64,000 bases of DNA from Flaveria trinervia (lineage: Eukaryota; Streptophyta; Magnoliopsida; Asterales; Asteraceae), in the NCBI GenBank assembly GCA_025506515.1, contig CM046442.1, positions 14,366,863 through 14,430,862 of the forward strand, given 5' to 3'. Below, piece by piece: positions 44,684 to 54,836 of the stretch (position 1 is the stretch's first letter; every line of letters begins with the position of its first letter). Made by a program: the position numbers and the translations under genes. The notes below the pieces were generated by a model. It searched no databases. It saw only the letters and a program-made list of their open reading frames with translations, and was not told where the DNA came from.

Positions 44684-46171
44684 AAAGCAATAAAGTCCAA
44701 GTGGAAGGACAAAAGGTGTCCAAAAGGACAAATCTTTCAAAAGTTGGTGTAAAGGTGGGCATGGCCGCCCACCCTCACTTCACATCACCATTTTCTTCGG
44801 TTTTAGAGAGAGAGCAGAGGAACTCTCAGCTGAAGAAAAGAAGAAGAAGAGAAGTCGAATTCAAGGTAAGAATTTGTGGTTTTTAAGTGTTTACGACGGG
44901 TTTTATCCCGGTTATATGCTTATGTGCTTATGTGTTTGTGTATGTGCTCGGGTGTGGGTGTTTGGTGTTGTATTTAGGTGTTCGAACTCATTGCAAGCAG
45001 GTTAGAAAGTAAGAAACACCCATGTTGCATCAGGTGAGTTCTAGACCCTGGTTTTTACTTGTTTTAAACGATCTTTGGGGCTGAAAATGTATTAAAATGA
45101 TTTTACAAGCTTATGTATGTATGATTGTTCCTTATTATTGTTATTGCGATTATTATTATTACTTATAGTATGTGACTTTACGTGGTATGTTTATTATCGT
45201 AACGTAAAGTATATCGTAATATAAAGAGAAAGAACAATAATGAAAAGAAGAGGAACATCAGTAAAATGTTAACAAGTCTTGCAAGCTTACAGGAGTGACA
45301 CGGCCATGTTGCCGTTAGCTCGACTGTGTTGCAGGTTAGCTACCTATATTGCACACGAGACCAGGACCTTTGCAGCATGCCCTGGGTGATTGGGTCGGTC
45401 TTGTACACAGTACACAGAACCCTTTCGAGGGATATAGTTGACCCTTTCGAGGGATACAGTTGACCCTTTCGAGAGATATAGTTGACCCTTTCGAGGGATA
45501 TAGTTGACCCTTTCGAGGGATACAGTTGACCCTTTCGAGGGATACAGTTGACCCTTTCGAGGGATACAGTTGACCCTTTCGAGGGATATAGTTGACCCTT
45601 TCGAGGGATATAGATGGCCCATCACCCGTTTTCCATCACACATATAGTTGGGGTACTTCTCATTGGTCCATACAGAAAGTGAAAGAGAAAGATAAAAGTT
45701 TACAGAACAGACAAGGCATACAGTAAAGAGAACGAACATTATCTGTTTATATAGTTAATGCATGCTCGCATATACAGTACAGAGTTGTATTTTATAGAAA
45801 AGAGTATTTTCATATACAACATACAGAAAGTATTTTATTACTTATAAAACTAGAACTCACTCAGCAACGCTGACTTTTATACATTTTCAGTTGGCAGGTA
45901 ATTATTGCTGAGGATGGCACGAGGGTGAAGCTACTCGGCAGGGAAAGATTGACATCCATTTGTATTCTATGTTGCTGTTGTTTTGTAATGCGTTAAAACA
46001 ATTCTTTTGTAAACAGTAAATGATAATGTATTGCTTAACAACAGTGTTTTATATGAAATGAATGGTTTTTGATAAATCATTTCCGTTGTTTAAGTTTGTA
46101 TAACTATAATGTTTAATGTTTTAACTGTTGTGATTGACCAACTATGAGGTTTCCAGGAATGGGGCCTTACA
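44684..46171 (+). repeat. Gypsy E 5' LTR (truncated, internally deleted)
   Basis: Lacks the first 65 bp or so (begins at AAAAGCAATAAAGTCC, equal to about 50073 in the other LTR) and about 650 bp that in the 3' LTR hold the CATGCGCC minisatellite (50511-51159). It ends in GGGGCCTTACA. It has a donor-like AAG|GTAAGA at 44866 and an acceptor-like TTTTCAG at 45890. Confidence 0.9.
45418..45613 (+). repeat. 22-bp minisatellite with UUCG hairpin, 9 copies
   Basis: Nine tandem units, each containing CCCTTTCGAGGG followed by ATA(T/C)AGTTGA. All nine keep the TTCG; one unit has GAGAG for GAGGG. Each unit can form stem CCCU/AGGG closed by a UUCG loop. The 3' LTR has 15 units at 51447-51772. Confidence 0.92.
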
Positions 46172-46519
46172 AGTTGGTATCAGAGCCAAAGTTTAAGAGA
46201 ATTGGGTTAAATAAACTTTTAAAACCTAAACTGAAAATGGGACAAATGGAGGGATGTCAGCCCGAGTAGCTATGTGCCATCGGGTATGTCTTTTCTTAAT
46301 GTTAACCGGTATTATGTACACATGATATTTGATTATGTGATCTTAGTCGATTTAGATACTCATTAAGTCAGGATAGGAGATGCTTCGGGTATGAAGAGTA
46401 AAGTAAGTGGCTAATCAAAACTGGCCACTGTAATTAGGGACTTACTATACTTGACATAAACTGAGCTATTCCCTTTAATGATCGCATTAGTGTTTGAATC
46501 TTATAGTGTGCATTTAGAG
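46172..46519 (+). other. Gypsy E primer site and leader
   Basis: AGTTGGTATCAGAGCCAAAG after the LTR contains the initiator-Met-type primer site TGGTATCAGAGCC. The leader of about 350 bp is homologous to that of gypsy A. Confidence 0.85.
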
Positions 46520-47335
46520 GATGGTCGGTGGTGGACCTTCGAAGGTTTCGTCAGGTGAAGGTTGTGGTGGACGTGGTGCTGGACCGCGTGTCATAAGAAG
46601 TATGGCTAGGGCTGCTGAGGTAGCACCCAAAGACCCCGAGATCCTAGCTCGAAAGCCGGTGAAGGTAGTGCTAGTCTGAGGACCATGTTGACAGAGGCTG
46701 TTGTCGAGGGAGTTCAATGGGCCATGCAGACGATTCATCCGGGTATAGTGACTAAGATAATTAGGATGGTGAAGGAGATGACCGTGATTGAAGTGAACAA
46801 GGAGTGCAGCAATGACAAAAACTGCAACGGAAAGTGGGTCGAACGTAGGGGTTACACCCCATATGAAAAGGTTGCCAGAATAATCGGTGTGTAGTTTCAT
46901 CCGGTGCGGGGATAAGGAAGTGTGGAAAATGTGAAAGGGAGCATACCGGTGAGTGCAGGATTGGAATGAATGTATGCTTCAGGTGTGGTAAGTCGGGCCA
47001 CATCGCCAGAGACTGTAAGAAGCCATGGGACAAGAGTTTTGGCACAATGATGACGACTGGAATGCGGGGTCGAACAGGTGTGATAAGTGTGGACGCAGGC
47101 ACCCTGGGAAATGCAGATTGGGGAGCAATGTCTGTTTCCGTTATGGAAGGGCCGGACATGTGGCGAAGAACTGCGATATGGGGCGGTGTTATTCTTGTGG
47201 TGAAGAAGGTCACGTGAGCAGGGACTGCAAGAAGTTGAGGGCGGAGAGCTCTTGGGCGAAGAAGAAGCCGGAGGAAGGATGGCAAAGAGTAGGTGCCAGA
47301 GCTTACACCCTGATCCGGGGAGGAAGCCAGAGCTG
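46520..47335 (+). pseudogene. Gypsy E Gag, capsid deleted, zinc region duplicated
   Basis: Starts MVGGGPSKVSSGEGCGGRGAG at 46520, like Gag of A. The frame stops at about 46680, and most of the capsid segment (including the CWWDN region seen in A) is absent. Two nucleocapsid modules follow: CGKCEREHTGECRIGMNVCF with CFRCGKSGHIARDC (about 46915-47020), then CDKCGRRHPGKCRLGSNVCF with CFRYGRAGHVAKNC (one Cys to Tyr) and CYSCGEEGHVSRDC (about 47090-47235). A has only one such module, so a segment appears to have been duplicated. Confidence 0.83.
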
Positions 47336-47840
47336 ATCCTGATGTCGTGTCAGGTATGTTTCTAGTAAGCCAATTTATGCCTCTGTATTGTTTGATTCCG
47401 GTGCTAGCATGAGTTTTATTTCCACTACTCTCTGTGCTAAGTTTCATGTTAGTAGTAGAATATCCGTGCACCATTCGATGTAGAAACTGTTATTGGTAAG
47501 TCAACTAGAATTACTGATGTAATAGAGGACTGTGCCATAGAACTAGAAGGTCATAGGTTTGCTGCTAGGTTACACGTGATACCCTAGGTGGATTTGATGT
47601 AGTACTAGGGATGGACTGGTTAGCAACCTATGAAGCAAACATCGTGTGTCGCAAGAAGAGGATTCGATTAGTTGCGCCCAATAAGAGTTTGGTTACGATT
47701 CATGGAGATCGCGTTACTACGATCCCGAAGATGATTTCGATGGCGGTGGCGGGGAAGTACATAAGACATGGATGTAGTGCCTACTTGGCCTACGTAAAAG
47801 ATGTGGATGAATTGGTACCGCAACTATCCGAAGTACCAAT
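47336..47840 (+). pseudogene. Gypsy E aspartic protease
   Basis: The catalytic motif LFDSGASMSFISTTLCAKFH is present at about 47385-47450, with an intact Asp-Ser-Gly. Frameshifts follow; the domain ends VVLGMDWLATYEANIVC near 47611-47650 and the linker SAYLAYVKDVDELVPQ. Confidence 0.83.
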
Positions 47841-48512
47841 GGTGTGCGACTTTCCGAACGTATTCCCAGAAGACTTACCCGGCGTGCCACCGGATCGCGA
47901 GATTGAGTTCCAAATTGATTTGATACCTGGTGCTCAACCCGTTGCCAAAGCACCGTATCAGTTAGCTCCGACATAAATGAAAGAACTGATGGAGCAGTTG
48001 TAGGAGCTACTCGATAAGGGGTTCATTAAACTGAGTATCTCTCCCTGGGGGTGCTCCGGTCCTGTTTGTGAAGAAGAAAGACGGTAGCATGAGGATGTGC
48101 ATCGACTACCGTGAGCTGAACAAGCGGATAGTGAAGAACCGATACCCCTTACCGAGGATTGATGATTTGTTTGATCAACTTCAGGGTGCCAGTTGGTTTT
48201 CAAGGATAGATCTTCGATCTGGTTACCATCAATTGAAGGTGCATGAGGTTAACTATCCTACTCATGATCTGGAATTAGCCGCGGTGGTCTTTGCACTAAA
48301 GACTTGGAGGCACTATCTGCACGGGACGAAGTGCACCATTTTCACTCATCACAAGAACTTGAAGTACTTCTTCGAGAAAAAAGATCTGAACATGAGGCAG
48401 AGAAGATGGTTGGAGCTCATAAAAGATTATGACTGCTAGATCCAATATCATCCGGGCAAGGCCAACATGGTGGCTGATGCTCTTAGCCGAAAGGAGAGGC
48501 CCGACCAATTCG
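47841..48512 (+). pseudogene. Gypsy E RT-RNase H in-frame deletion fusion
   Basis: RT begins REIEFQIDLIPGAQPVAKAPY, has a TAA at 47974, then runs MRMCIDYRELNKRIVKNRYP...FSRIDLRSGYHQLKV. There it passes directly, in frame, into RNase H: HEVNYPTHDLELAAVVFALKTW...FTHHKNLKYFFE...DLNMRQRRW. The missing part contains the FIDD catalytic loop, the RT thumb and the first RNase H Asp. In A both break points contain QLKV, so the deletion occurred between short repeats. Also TDHKS has become THHKN, losing a catalytic Asp. Confidence 0.9.
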
Positions 48513-49407
48513 GGTGAAAGCATATCAACTGATCATGACCTCTAATGTAATGAAGCAATTCAAGGAGTTTCATGATGAGGCATTAAAAGAAGATCATCTA
48601 AACTCTGAAAGAATAAGAGGTTTGGTTGGGGAATTGGGTGAAAACACACTCGGTGTTAAAACCCGATTTGGACGAGTGTGGGTTCCTCGTTTCGGGGATC
48701 TACATGTGAGGATTTTGGATAAAGCTCAAAAGACTCGATACTCCATTCATCATGGTGCCACAAAGATGTATCAAGATATGAAGAAAGATTATTGGTGGCC
48801 GGGTATGAAGCGTGACGTGGTGGAGTATGTGAGTAAGTGCCTTACTTGTTTGCAAGTGAAGGCCGAACATCAAAAGCCGTATGGGAAGATCCAACCTTTG
48901 CATATACTGGAATGGAAGTGGGAGCACATTACCATGGATTTCATTATGAAGCTACCACGTACTCCGAAGGGGTACGATGCCATATGGGTGATTCTTGAAC
49001 GTTTGACGAAGAGTGCTCTCTTCCTACCAATCCGCGAGATATATTCATTCGAGAGGTTGGCTGACCTGTTCATCAAGGAGATTGTAACTCGTCATGGTGT
49101 GCCAGTGTCCATTGTGTCTGATCGCGACACCCGGTTTACATCTAAATTCTGGAAGAAATTCCACGATGCTATGGGGACGAGGTTACATATTAGCACGGCT
49201 TATCATCCCCAAACTGATGGTCAGTCTGAAAGGACCATTCAGACACTGGAAGACATGCTTCAGGCATGTGTGATTGACTTTGTGGGAAATTGGGATGACC
49301 ACTTACTGTTAGCGGAATTCTCGTACAACAATAGCTATCATGCCAGCATTGGCATGCCACTATACGAGATGCTATGCGGTAGGAGATGGAGAACACCCGT
49401 TTGTTAG
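48513..49407 (+). CDS. Gypsy E integrase, open 297-codon frame
   Basis: The longest clean pol frame in the E family here: MKAYQLIMTSNVMKQF... to RRWRTPVC. The HHCC domain reads KAQKTRYSIHHGATKM...CLTCLQVK; the first His of the motif is Gln (A has EAH), so zinc binding may be impaired. The catalytic core is complete: TMDFIMKLP, IVSDRDTRFTSKFW and HPQTDGQSERTIQTLEDM. The 3' part of integrase after 49407 is in another frame. It is part of a dead element, so expression is unlikely. Confidence 0.85.
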
Positions 49408-49978
49408 GGTAATATTGGTCAAAAGGAATTAGGAAGCGTCAAGGTAAATCGAGGAAACGACTGAGAAGCTTGAGAAGATTAAAGCCTTCATGAAGGCAAC
49501 CAAAGATAGACAGAAGTCGTATGCTGATAAATGACGCAGACCAATTGAGTTCCAGGTGGGTGACCGGGTTATGTTAAAGGTCTCACCTTGGAAGGGTATT
49601 ATCCGATTCAAGAAGTGGGGCAAGTTGAGCCCAAGGTATATAGGCCCTTTCCGAATCATTGCTCGAGTAGGAGAGGTGGCCTATAGATTGGAGTTACCAG
49701 ATGAGTTAAGTGGAATTCACCCGACATTTCATGTATCTCATCTGAGAAAGTGCTTAGCTGATGAAGACATGATTGTTCCACTGGAGGACATTGAAGTAGT
49801 TGAAAGGCTCAATTATGTAGAGCAACCAGTCGCAATCATCGATCGTAAAGAGAAGAGACTGAGAAATAAAGTGGTTCCTCTTGTGCGTGTACAGTGGAAG
49901 CACATGAAGGGATCCGAGTCTACATGGGAGACTAAGGATGAGATGAGGAAGCATTATCCTCATCTATTCGAGGAATAA
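49408..49978 (+). pseudogene. Gypsy E integrase C-terminus and chromodomain
   Basis: After a degraded stretch with stops (49405-49535), the frame 49556-49978 reads GDRVMLKVSPWKGIIRFKKW (the GPY/F-type region continues PRYIGPFRIIARVGEVAYRL) and LSGIHPTFHVSHLRKCL. It ends with a chromodomain: YVEQPVAIIDRKEKRLRNKVVPLVRVQW..GSESTWETKDEMRKHYPHLFEE. The conserved Trp residues are kept, unlike in gypsy A. Confidence 0.86.
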
Positions 49979-50000
49979 CAGGTTTTGGGGATGAAACCTA

Positions 50001-50017
50001 TATAAGGGGGGTGGACT
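50001..50017 (+). other. Gypsy E polypurine tract
   Basis: TATAAGGGGGGTGGACT abuts the 3' LTR start TGTAACACCCGG. Confidence 0.88.
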
Positions 50018-50649
50018 TGTAACACCCGGTTATTTAAAAAAAAGACAAGACATGAAGAATAAATGAAAGAAAAGCAATAAAGTCCAAGTGGAAGGACTAA
50101 AAGTGTCCAAAAGGACAAATCTTTCAAAAATTGGTGTAAAGGTGGGCATGGCCGCCCACCCTCACTTCACATCACCATTTTCTTCGGTTTTAGAGAGAGA
50201 GAGTAGAGGAACTCTCGGCAGAAGAAAAAGAAGAAGAAGAGAAGTCGAATTCAAGGTAAGAATTCATGGTTTTTAAGTGTTTACGACGGGTTTTATCCCG
50301 GTTATATGCTTATGTGCTTATGTGTTTGTCTATGTGCTCGGGTGTGGGTGTTTGGTGTTGTTTTTAGGTGTTCGAACTCATTACAAGCGGGTTAGAAAGG
50401 AAGAAACACCCAAGTTGCATCAGGTGAGTTCTAGACCCTGGTTTTTATTTGTTTTAAATGATCTTTGGGGCTGAAAATGTATTAAAATGATTTTACAAGC
50501 TTATGTATGTATACCCATATGTATTGTGCATGTTGGATGTAAATTCTTGGATGCTTATAGGTTATTCATGTTTAGAATAGCCCCATTAAGCTTAGAACAG
50601 ATGGGTTTGATGATTAGGTTTGAAAACATACTAGAAACATGTCACACAG

Positions 50650-51065
50650 AAGGTCCATACGCCTAGATAAGGCTCATGAGCTTGAAAATGCCTTAGAAAG
50701 GTTTAAGTGTGATCCATGCGCCTGAACAGTAGCCCATGCGCCTAAGATTTCCTTAGAATTGTTTAAGTACAACCCATGTGCCTGAACAGTGGTCCATGCG
50801 CCTGGAAATATTAGTCGGACGACTAAGTGTAGGGTCATGCGCCCCAATAGTGCCCATGCGCCCAAGTGGCTCATGCGCCTAAGTGTCCATGCGTCCGAAT
50901 AACCCATGCGCCTAAGTGTTCATACGCACCAATAGTGCCCATGCGCCTGAATAGTTCATGCGCCTAAGTGATAAAGGATTAAGTGTTGGCTGATGCGCCT
51001 ACATAGTGACGAAACGCCCAAACAGGGCTCATGCGCCCTAATAGTGCCAAAGCGCCTAAGCACTT
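50650..51065. repeat. CATGCGCCTRA short-motif cluster in LTR E
   Basis: About twenty copies of (C)ATGCGCCT(A/G)A(A/G) and CCCATGCGCCC spaced 15-30 bp. Absent from the 5' LTR because of a deletion between short TATG words. Confidence 0.88.
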
Positions 51066-51446
51066 AGAATTTTTACAGAATTTTCTGGGAGTCTGTGCTT
51101 TTAGGGTTGTTACCGAGGGTTGACTGGTGCTTATTTATAATAATGTTTCATGCATGGTTATGATTGTTCCTTATTATTGTTATTGCTATTATTATTACTT
51201 ATAGTACGTGACTTTACGTGGTATGTTTATTATCGTAACGTAAAGTATATCATAATAATACAAAGAAAGAGCAATAAAAAAAGAAGAGGAACATTAATAA
51301 AATGGTAACAAGTCTTGCAAGCTTACAGGAGTGACACGGCCATGTTGCCGTTAGCTCGACCGTGTTGCGGGTTAGCTACCTTATTTTGCACATGAGACCA
51401 GGACCTTTGCAGCATGCCCTGGGTCGGCCTCGTACACAGTACACAG

Positions 51447-51772
51447 AACCCTTTCGAGGGCTATAGTTGACCCTTTCGAGGGATATAGTTGACCCTTTCG
51501 AGGGATACAGTTGACCCTTTCAAGGGATATAGTTGACCCTTTCGAGGGATATAGTTGACCCTTTCGAGGGATATAGTTGACCCTTCGAGGGATACAGTTG
51601 ACCCTTTCGAGGGATACAGTTGACCCTTTCGAGGGATACAGTTGACCCTTTCGAGGGATATAGTTGACCCTTTCGAGGGATACAGTTGACCCTTTCGAGG
51701 ATACAGTTGGCCCTTTCGAGGGATACAGTTGACCCTTTCGAGGGATACAGTTGACCCTTTCGAGGGATATAG
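51447..51772 (+). repeat. 22-bp minisatellite with UUCG hairpin, 15 copies
   Basis: Fifteen tandem units of the CCCTTTCGAGGG repeat. Fourteen keep TTCG (one has TTCA). Two units have lost one base (CCCTTCG; CGAGGATA). The unit number differs from the 9 in the 5' LTR. Confidence 0.93.
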
Positions 51773-53612
51773 ATGGCCCATCACCCGTTTTCCATCGCGC
51801 ATATAGTTGGAGGTATTGCTCATTGGTCCATACAGAAAGTGAAATATAAAGATAAAAGTTTACAGAACAAACAAGGCATACAGTAAAGAGAACGAACATT
51901 ATCTGTTCATATAGTTAATGCGTGCTCACATATACAGTATAGAGTTGTATTTTACAGAAAAAGAGTATTTTCATATACAACATACAGAAAGTATTTTATT
52001 ACTTATAACACTAGAACTCACTCAGCAACGCTGACTTTTATACATTTTCAGTTGACAGGTAATTATTGCTGAGGATGGCACGAGGGTGAAGCTACTCGGC
52101 AGGGGAAGACTGACATCCATTCGTATTTTATGTTGCTGTTGTTTTGTAATGCGTTAAAACAATTCTTTTGTAAATAGTAAATGATGATGTATTGCTTAAC
52201 AACAGTGTTTTATATGAAATGAATGGTTTTTGATAAATCATTTCCGCTGCTTAAGTTTGTATAACTATAATGTTTAAGTTTTAACTGCTGTGATTGACCA
52301 ACTGTGAGGTTTCCAGGAACGGGGCCTTACACACATAACACTATTATTAAATCTAAATATATTAATCATAAGTTCAAAAGGTAACATTACAAACAAAAGT
52401 CTCAAATAAAGAAATTAACAAGCATAATAAGAAATATATATCTAGCTCATTTATTTAATTAACTAGGTCCATTCCTAGGTGTGAACAAGCTTCAAAAGTG
52501 GCAATCTAACTTAATATTTCCTGAAATATGTTAAAAATAAAATGGTCAACAATAATGTTGGTGAGATTTTCATAGTTTTCAATACATAAGTATATAAAAG
52601 ATGGCAATTCATGTTATAAGTTAGAGAACAAAGTAACTAGGGATGTAAGACAGAATGCATAATCAAACCTTGACAGTTTTTTACAAGTCTCAAACCTTTA
52701 CAAGTATATACGTTTAGCTAAGTGTACTTCGATTAACCAAGCAGGCTTGTCAGGCCCATAGATCTATGACGTCGCCAGGCTAGCAATAGTTAATGATTGT
52801 ACATATATTGACATTACATGGTAGCTACAAAGTTCAACTAACGACAACATACAAGTGAATTACCATAAGTTTACAAGAATCAAACATTTTACAAGTGCAA
52901 TGATTATAAGGTAACATGTTTCACCCTAAAGTGTAAAAATATAAAAAGGGGTATAGAAATACTCACATGATCAAATACGTATAGAATAACGACTAATAAG
53001 AAATATTAAAATAACGCTCCCACGCAACGCCTTCACAATGTACCTAAGTATATATATTTACAAGATTTAAGCTTAACTATAGTTAGTTTAACGTTTTAAC
53101 GAGAGCTAGAGTTTTGAGAAGAATTTTGAGGGTTTTTATTTGTAAGTACAAAAAATAAAGAATTGTATCCCTTATATATTTTATTAGAAAAGCGAACTTA
53201 AGCCAATTGTAACAACTAATAAATTTTATAATTTAAAGTTTAAATATAAATTTAAAATAATCATGAAAAATACATTTGGACCTATACTAATTTATTATTT
53301 ATTATTTGAAATCCATAGAAATAAACCAAGAATGATCTTTATTAAAAGGTTTTAAAAAATAAATACCTAATTGTTAATTTAAAAAAAAAATACAGTAAAT
53401 GATTTGATTAGAATATAAAAAATAATTTTTATATTATTTTTTTAGATATTTGAAATGAAAAGAAGTATAAAAGTATTCCTTTTTAGGAAGTTAATTTACA
53501 GAAAATAATACAAAGTATTTTAAAATTATCAGCTTTTATAAAATGGTTTTTTATAATTTTTAAAAAAATGAAAAATTAGTGTTGAAGGCCAAAAGGCCCC
53601 AAAAATAAAACA

Positions 53613-53678
53613 TGAGGTTCCCCGGGTAACCGGGGACCTCTTGTTCAGAAGTCTCAAGTGTTACCAATGAACCAAGGC
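53613..53678 (-). repeat. tRNA-like module in LTR C (box B lost)
   Basis: Minus strand: box A-like TGGTTCATTGG at 53664-53674 is kept, but the box B position reads GGTTACCC. In plus sense the T-arm region is now the strong inverted repeat CCCCGG-GTAA-CCGGGG flanked by GAGGT/ACCTC. Confidence 0.5.
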
Positions 53679-54535
53679 TTTAGCTGTAGTTTATCTCGGT
53701 ATTTAATCTTTAAAAACATAGTCAGAATAAATCCCCCAAATTCGATAAACCCTAGTTTGTTCTTAGATCCAAATCGAAGTTCAATTCGGCTTTGTGAGCG
53801 ACTGGAATCATGGGGCTTTCAATCCCCATGTATAAACAAGTAGTTAGACATGTTTAATTACATAGTTTGATTCGAGGTTTATCAAGAACAATAGATGAAC
53901 AAGCCGCGGCCGAAGGTAAATGATTATTGTGTAATCGACAAGGATAACCCAATTAAACTTGTGTGAAGCTTCTTCAGATAGACACGAATCAAAGCCCTCA
54001 ATCAATTTCAGGTTTCGAAGTCCGAGAGGTGGTGTTTGTGTGGTTGCAGGTTCGCGGTTAAAGTGGATATCGAAAGGGATGTTAACGTTGGTTTCAGGTG
54101 CAATTGAGAGTTGCAATCGATTAGCATTAGATATATGATTGTTTAGGTGAGTTTAATTAGATTATTATTAGGTTTAAATTGAAAATTAGTTGATGATTAA
54201 CACCCGATGGTTACTCGAGCTCAAATGCTCCTGTAACCGATGTTTAAACGCAATTAAAGTATGAATTTAAGTTCGAACCACGCTCACGAATCGATTTGCA
54301 ACGGTTTGATTCATAAACCGACAAGTTTAAATCGTTTTATTGGCTTTGCCGGAGCTTCAACGGAAATACGAGGAAGGGAGGGTTGGTTTGGGTTTATTTT
54401 CAGAAATTACATAAATGGTCCCTGAAGTTTAATTTGTTATTATTTTATGCTTAAAACTCTCATTTAAAGTTTTAAAATTAACAAAAATACCCCTTAGACT
54501 TAATTTTAACATTAATTCTTAACTTGTTAACTTTT

Positions 54536-54573
<38 letters not shown>

Positions 54574-54640
54574 ATTATTATTTTATTATTAATTTTATTA
54601 ATACTCTTATTATTATGAGTATTATTATTATTATTATACA
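54536..54640. repeat. (ATT)n microsatellite in LTR C
   Basis: Interrupted TTA/ATT tract at the position matching the AAT tract of LTR B. Confidence 0.88.
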
Positions 54641-54792
54641 TTATGTTTAATTTAGTGAACCATTAACTTTCAAATTACAACTTAAATGCAAGAACACATA
54701 AACCACCCATGAGTTTTATAAATGACAGCAATGGTCCTTACAAGAATAAACGATGTTAACTTTTAGTTAAACGAAAAATACAAGATGTTACA

Positions 54793-54810
54793 GTCTCCCC
54801 AACTTAAAAG
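54793..54810 (-). other. Gypsy C polypurine tract
   Basis: Reverse strand CTTTTAAGTTGGGGAGAC, identical to that of gypsy B, against the LTR start. Confidence 0.85.
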
Positions 54811-54836
54811 AATTTCGTCCTGAAATTAAGAATAAA

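Larger units (their letters stand above)
44684..52331 (+). mobile_element. Ty3/gypsy chromovirus E, 5'-truncated
   Basis: Plus-strand member of the A family: truncated 5' LTR (44684-46171), primer site, gag, pol with an internal deletion, polypurine tract and full 3' LTR (50018-52331). No target duplication can be read because the left end is a junction with the integrase fragment. Gag lacks most of capsid, and RT is fused to RNase H. Confidence 0.9.
50018..52331 (+). repeat. Gypsy E 3' LTR
   Basis: 2314 bp, TGTAACACCCGG...GGGGCCTTACA. In order it has a purine-rich leader (about 50189-50245), donor-like AAG|GTAAGA at 50256, the CATGCGCC cluster (50650-51065), the UUCG minisatellite (51447-51772), and the block ACTCAGCAACGCTGACTTTT...TTTTCAG (about 52018-52051). 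Confidence 0.93.
52332..54792 (-). repeat. Gypsy C 3' LTR (outer end missing)
   Basis: In plus sense it starts CACATAACACTATT, which lies about 65 bp inside the family LTR (compare 35219). It ends AAGATGTTACA at 54792. It contains the splice-like block (about 52505-52570), the tRNA-like module (53613-53678) and an (ATT)n tract (54536-54640). The junction with gypsy E at 52331/52332 truncates it. Confidence 0.9.

Noticed and set aside
45344..45739. Open frame with repeated LYPSKGSTVSLERVN-type peptide
   Set aside because: It is the antisense translation of the 22-bp UUCG minisatellite. Open frames through a repeat of unit length not divisible by three but lacking stop words arise by composition; there is no start context or homology. 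The same applies to 51381-51899.
48513..49407. Domesticated integrase gene
   Set aside because: The frame is open and the core residues are present, but it lies in place within a broken gypsy element and the zinc-domain His is lost. Ordinary recent decay explains it better than domestication.
51447..51772. CRISPR-like array
   Set aside because: Units are directly adjacent without spacers, in a plant LTR, so it is a minisatellite.
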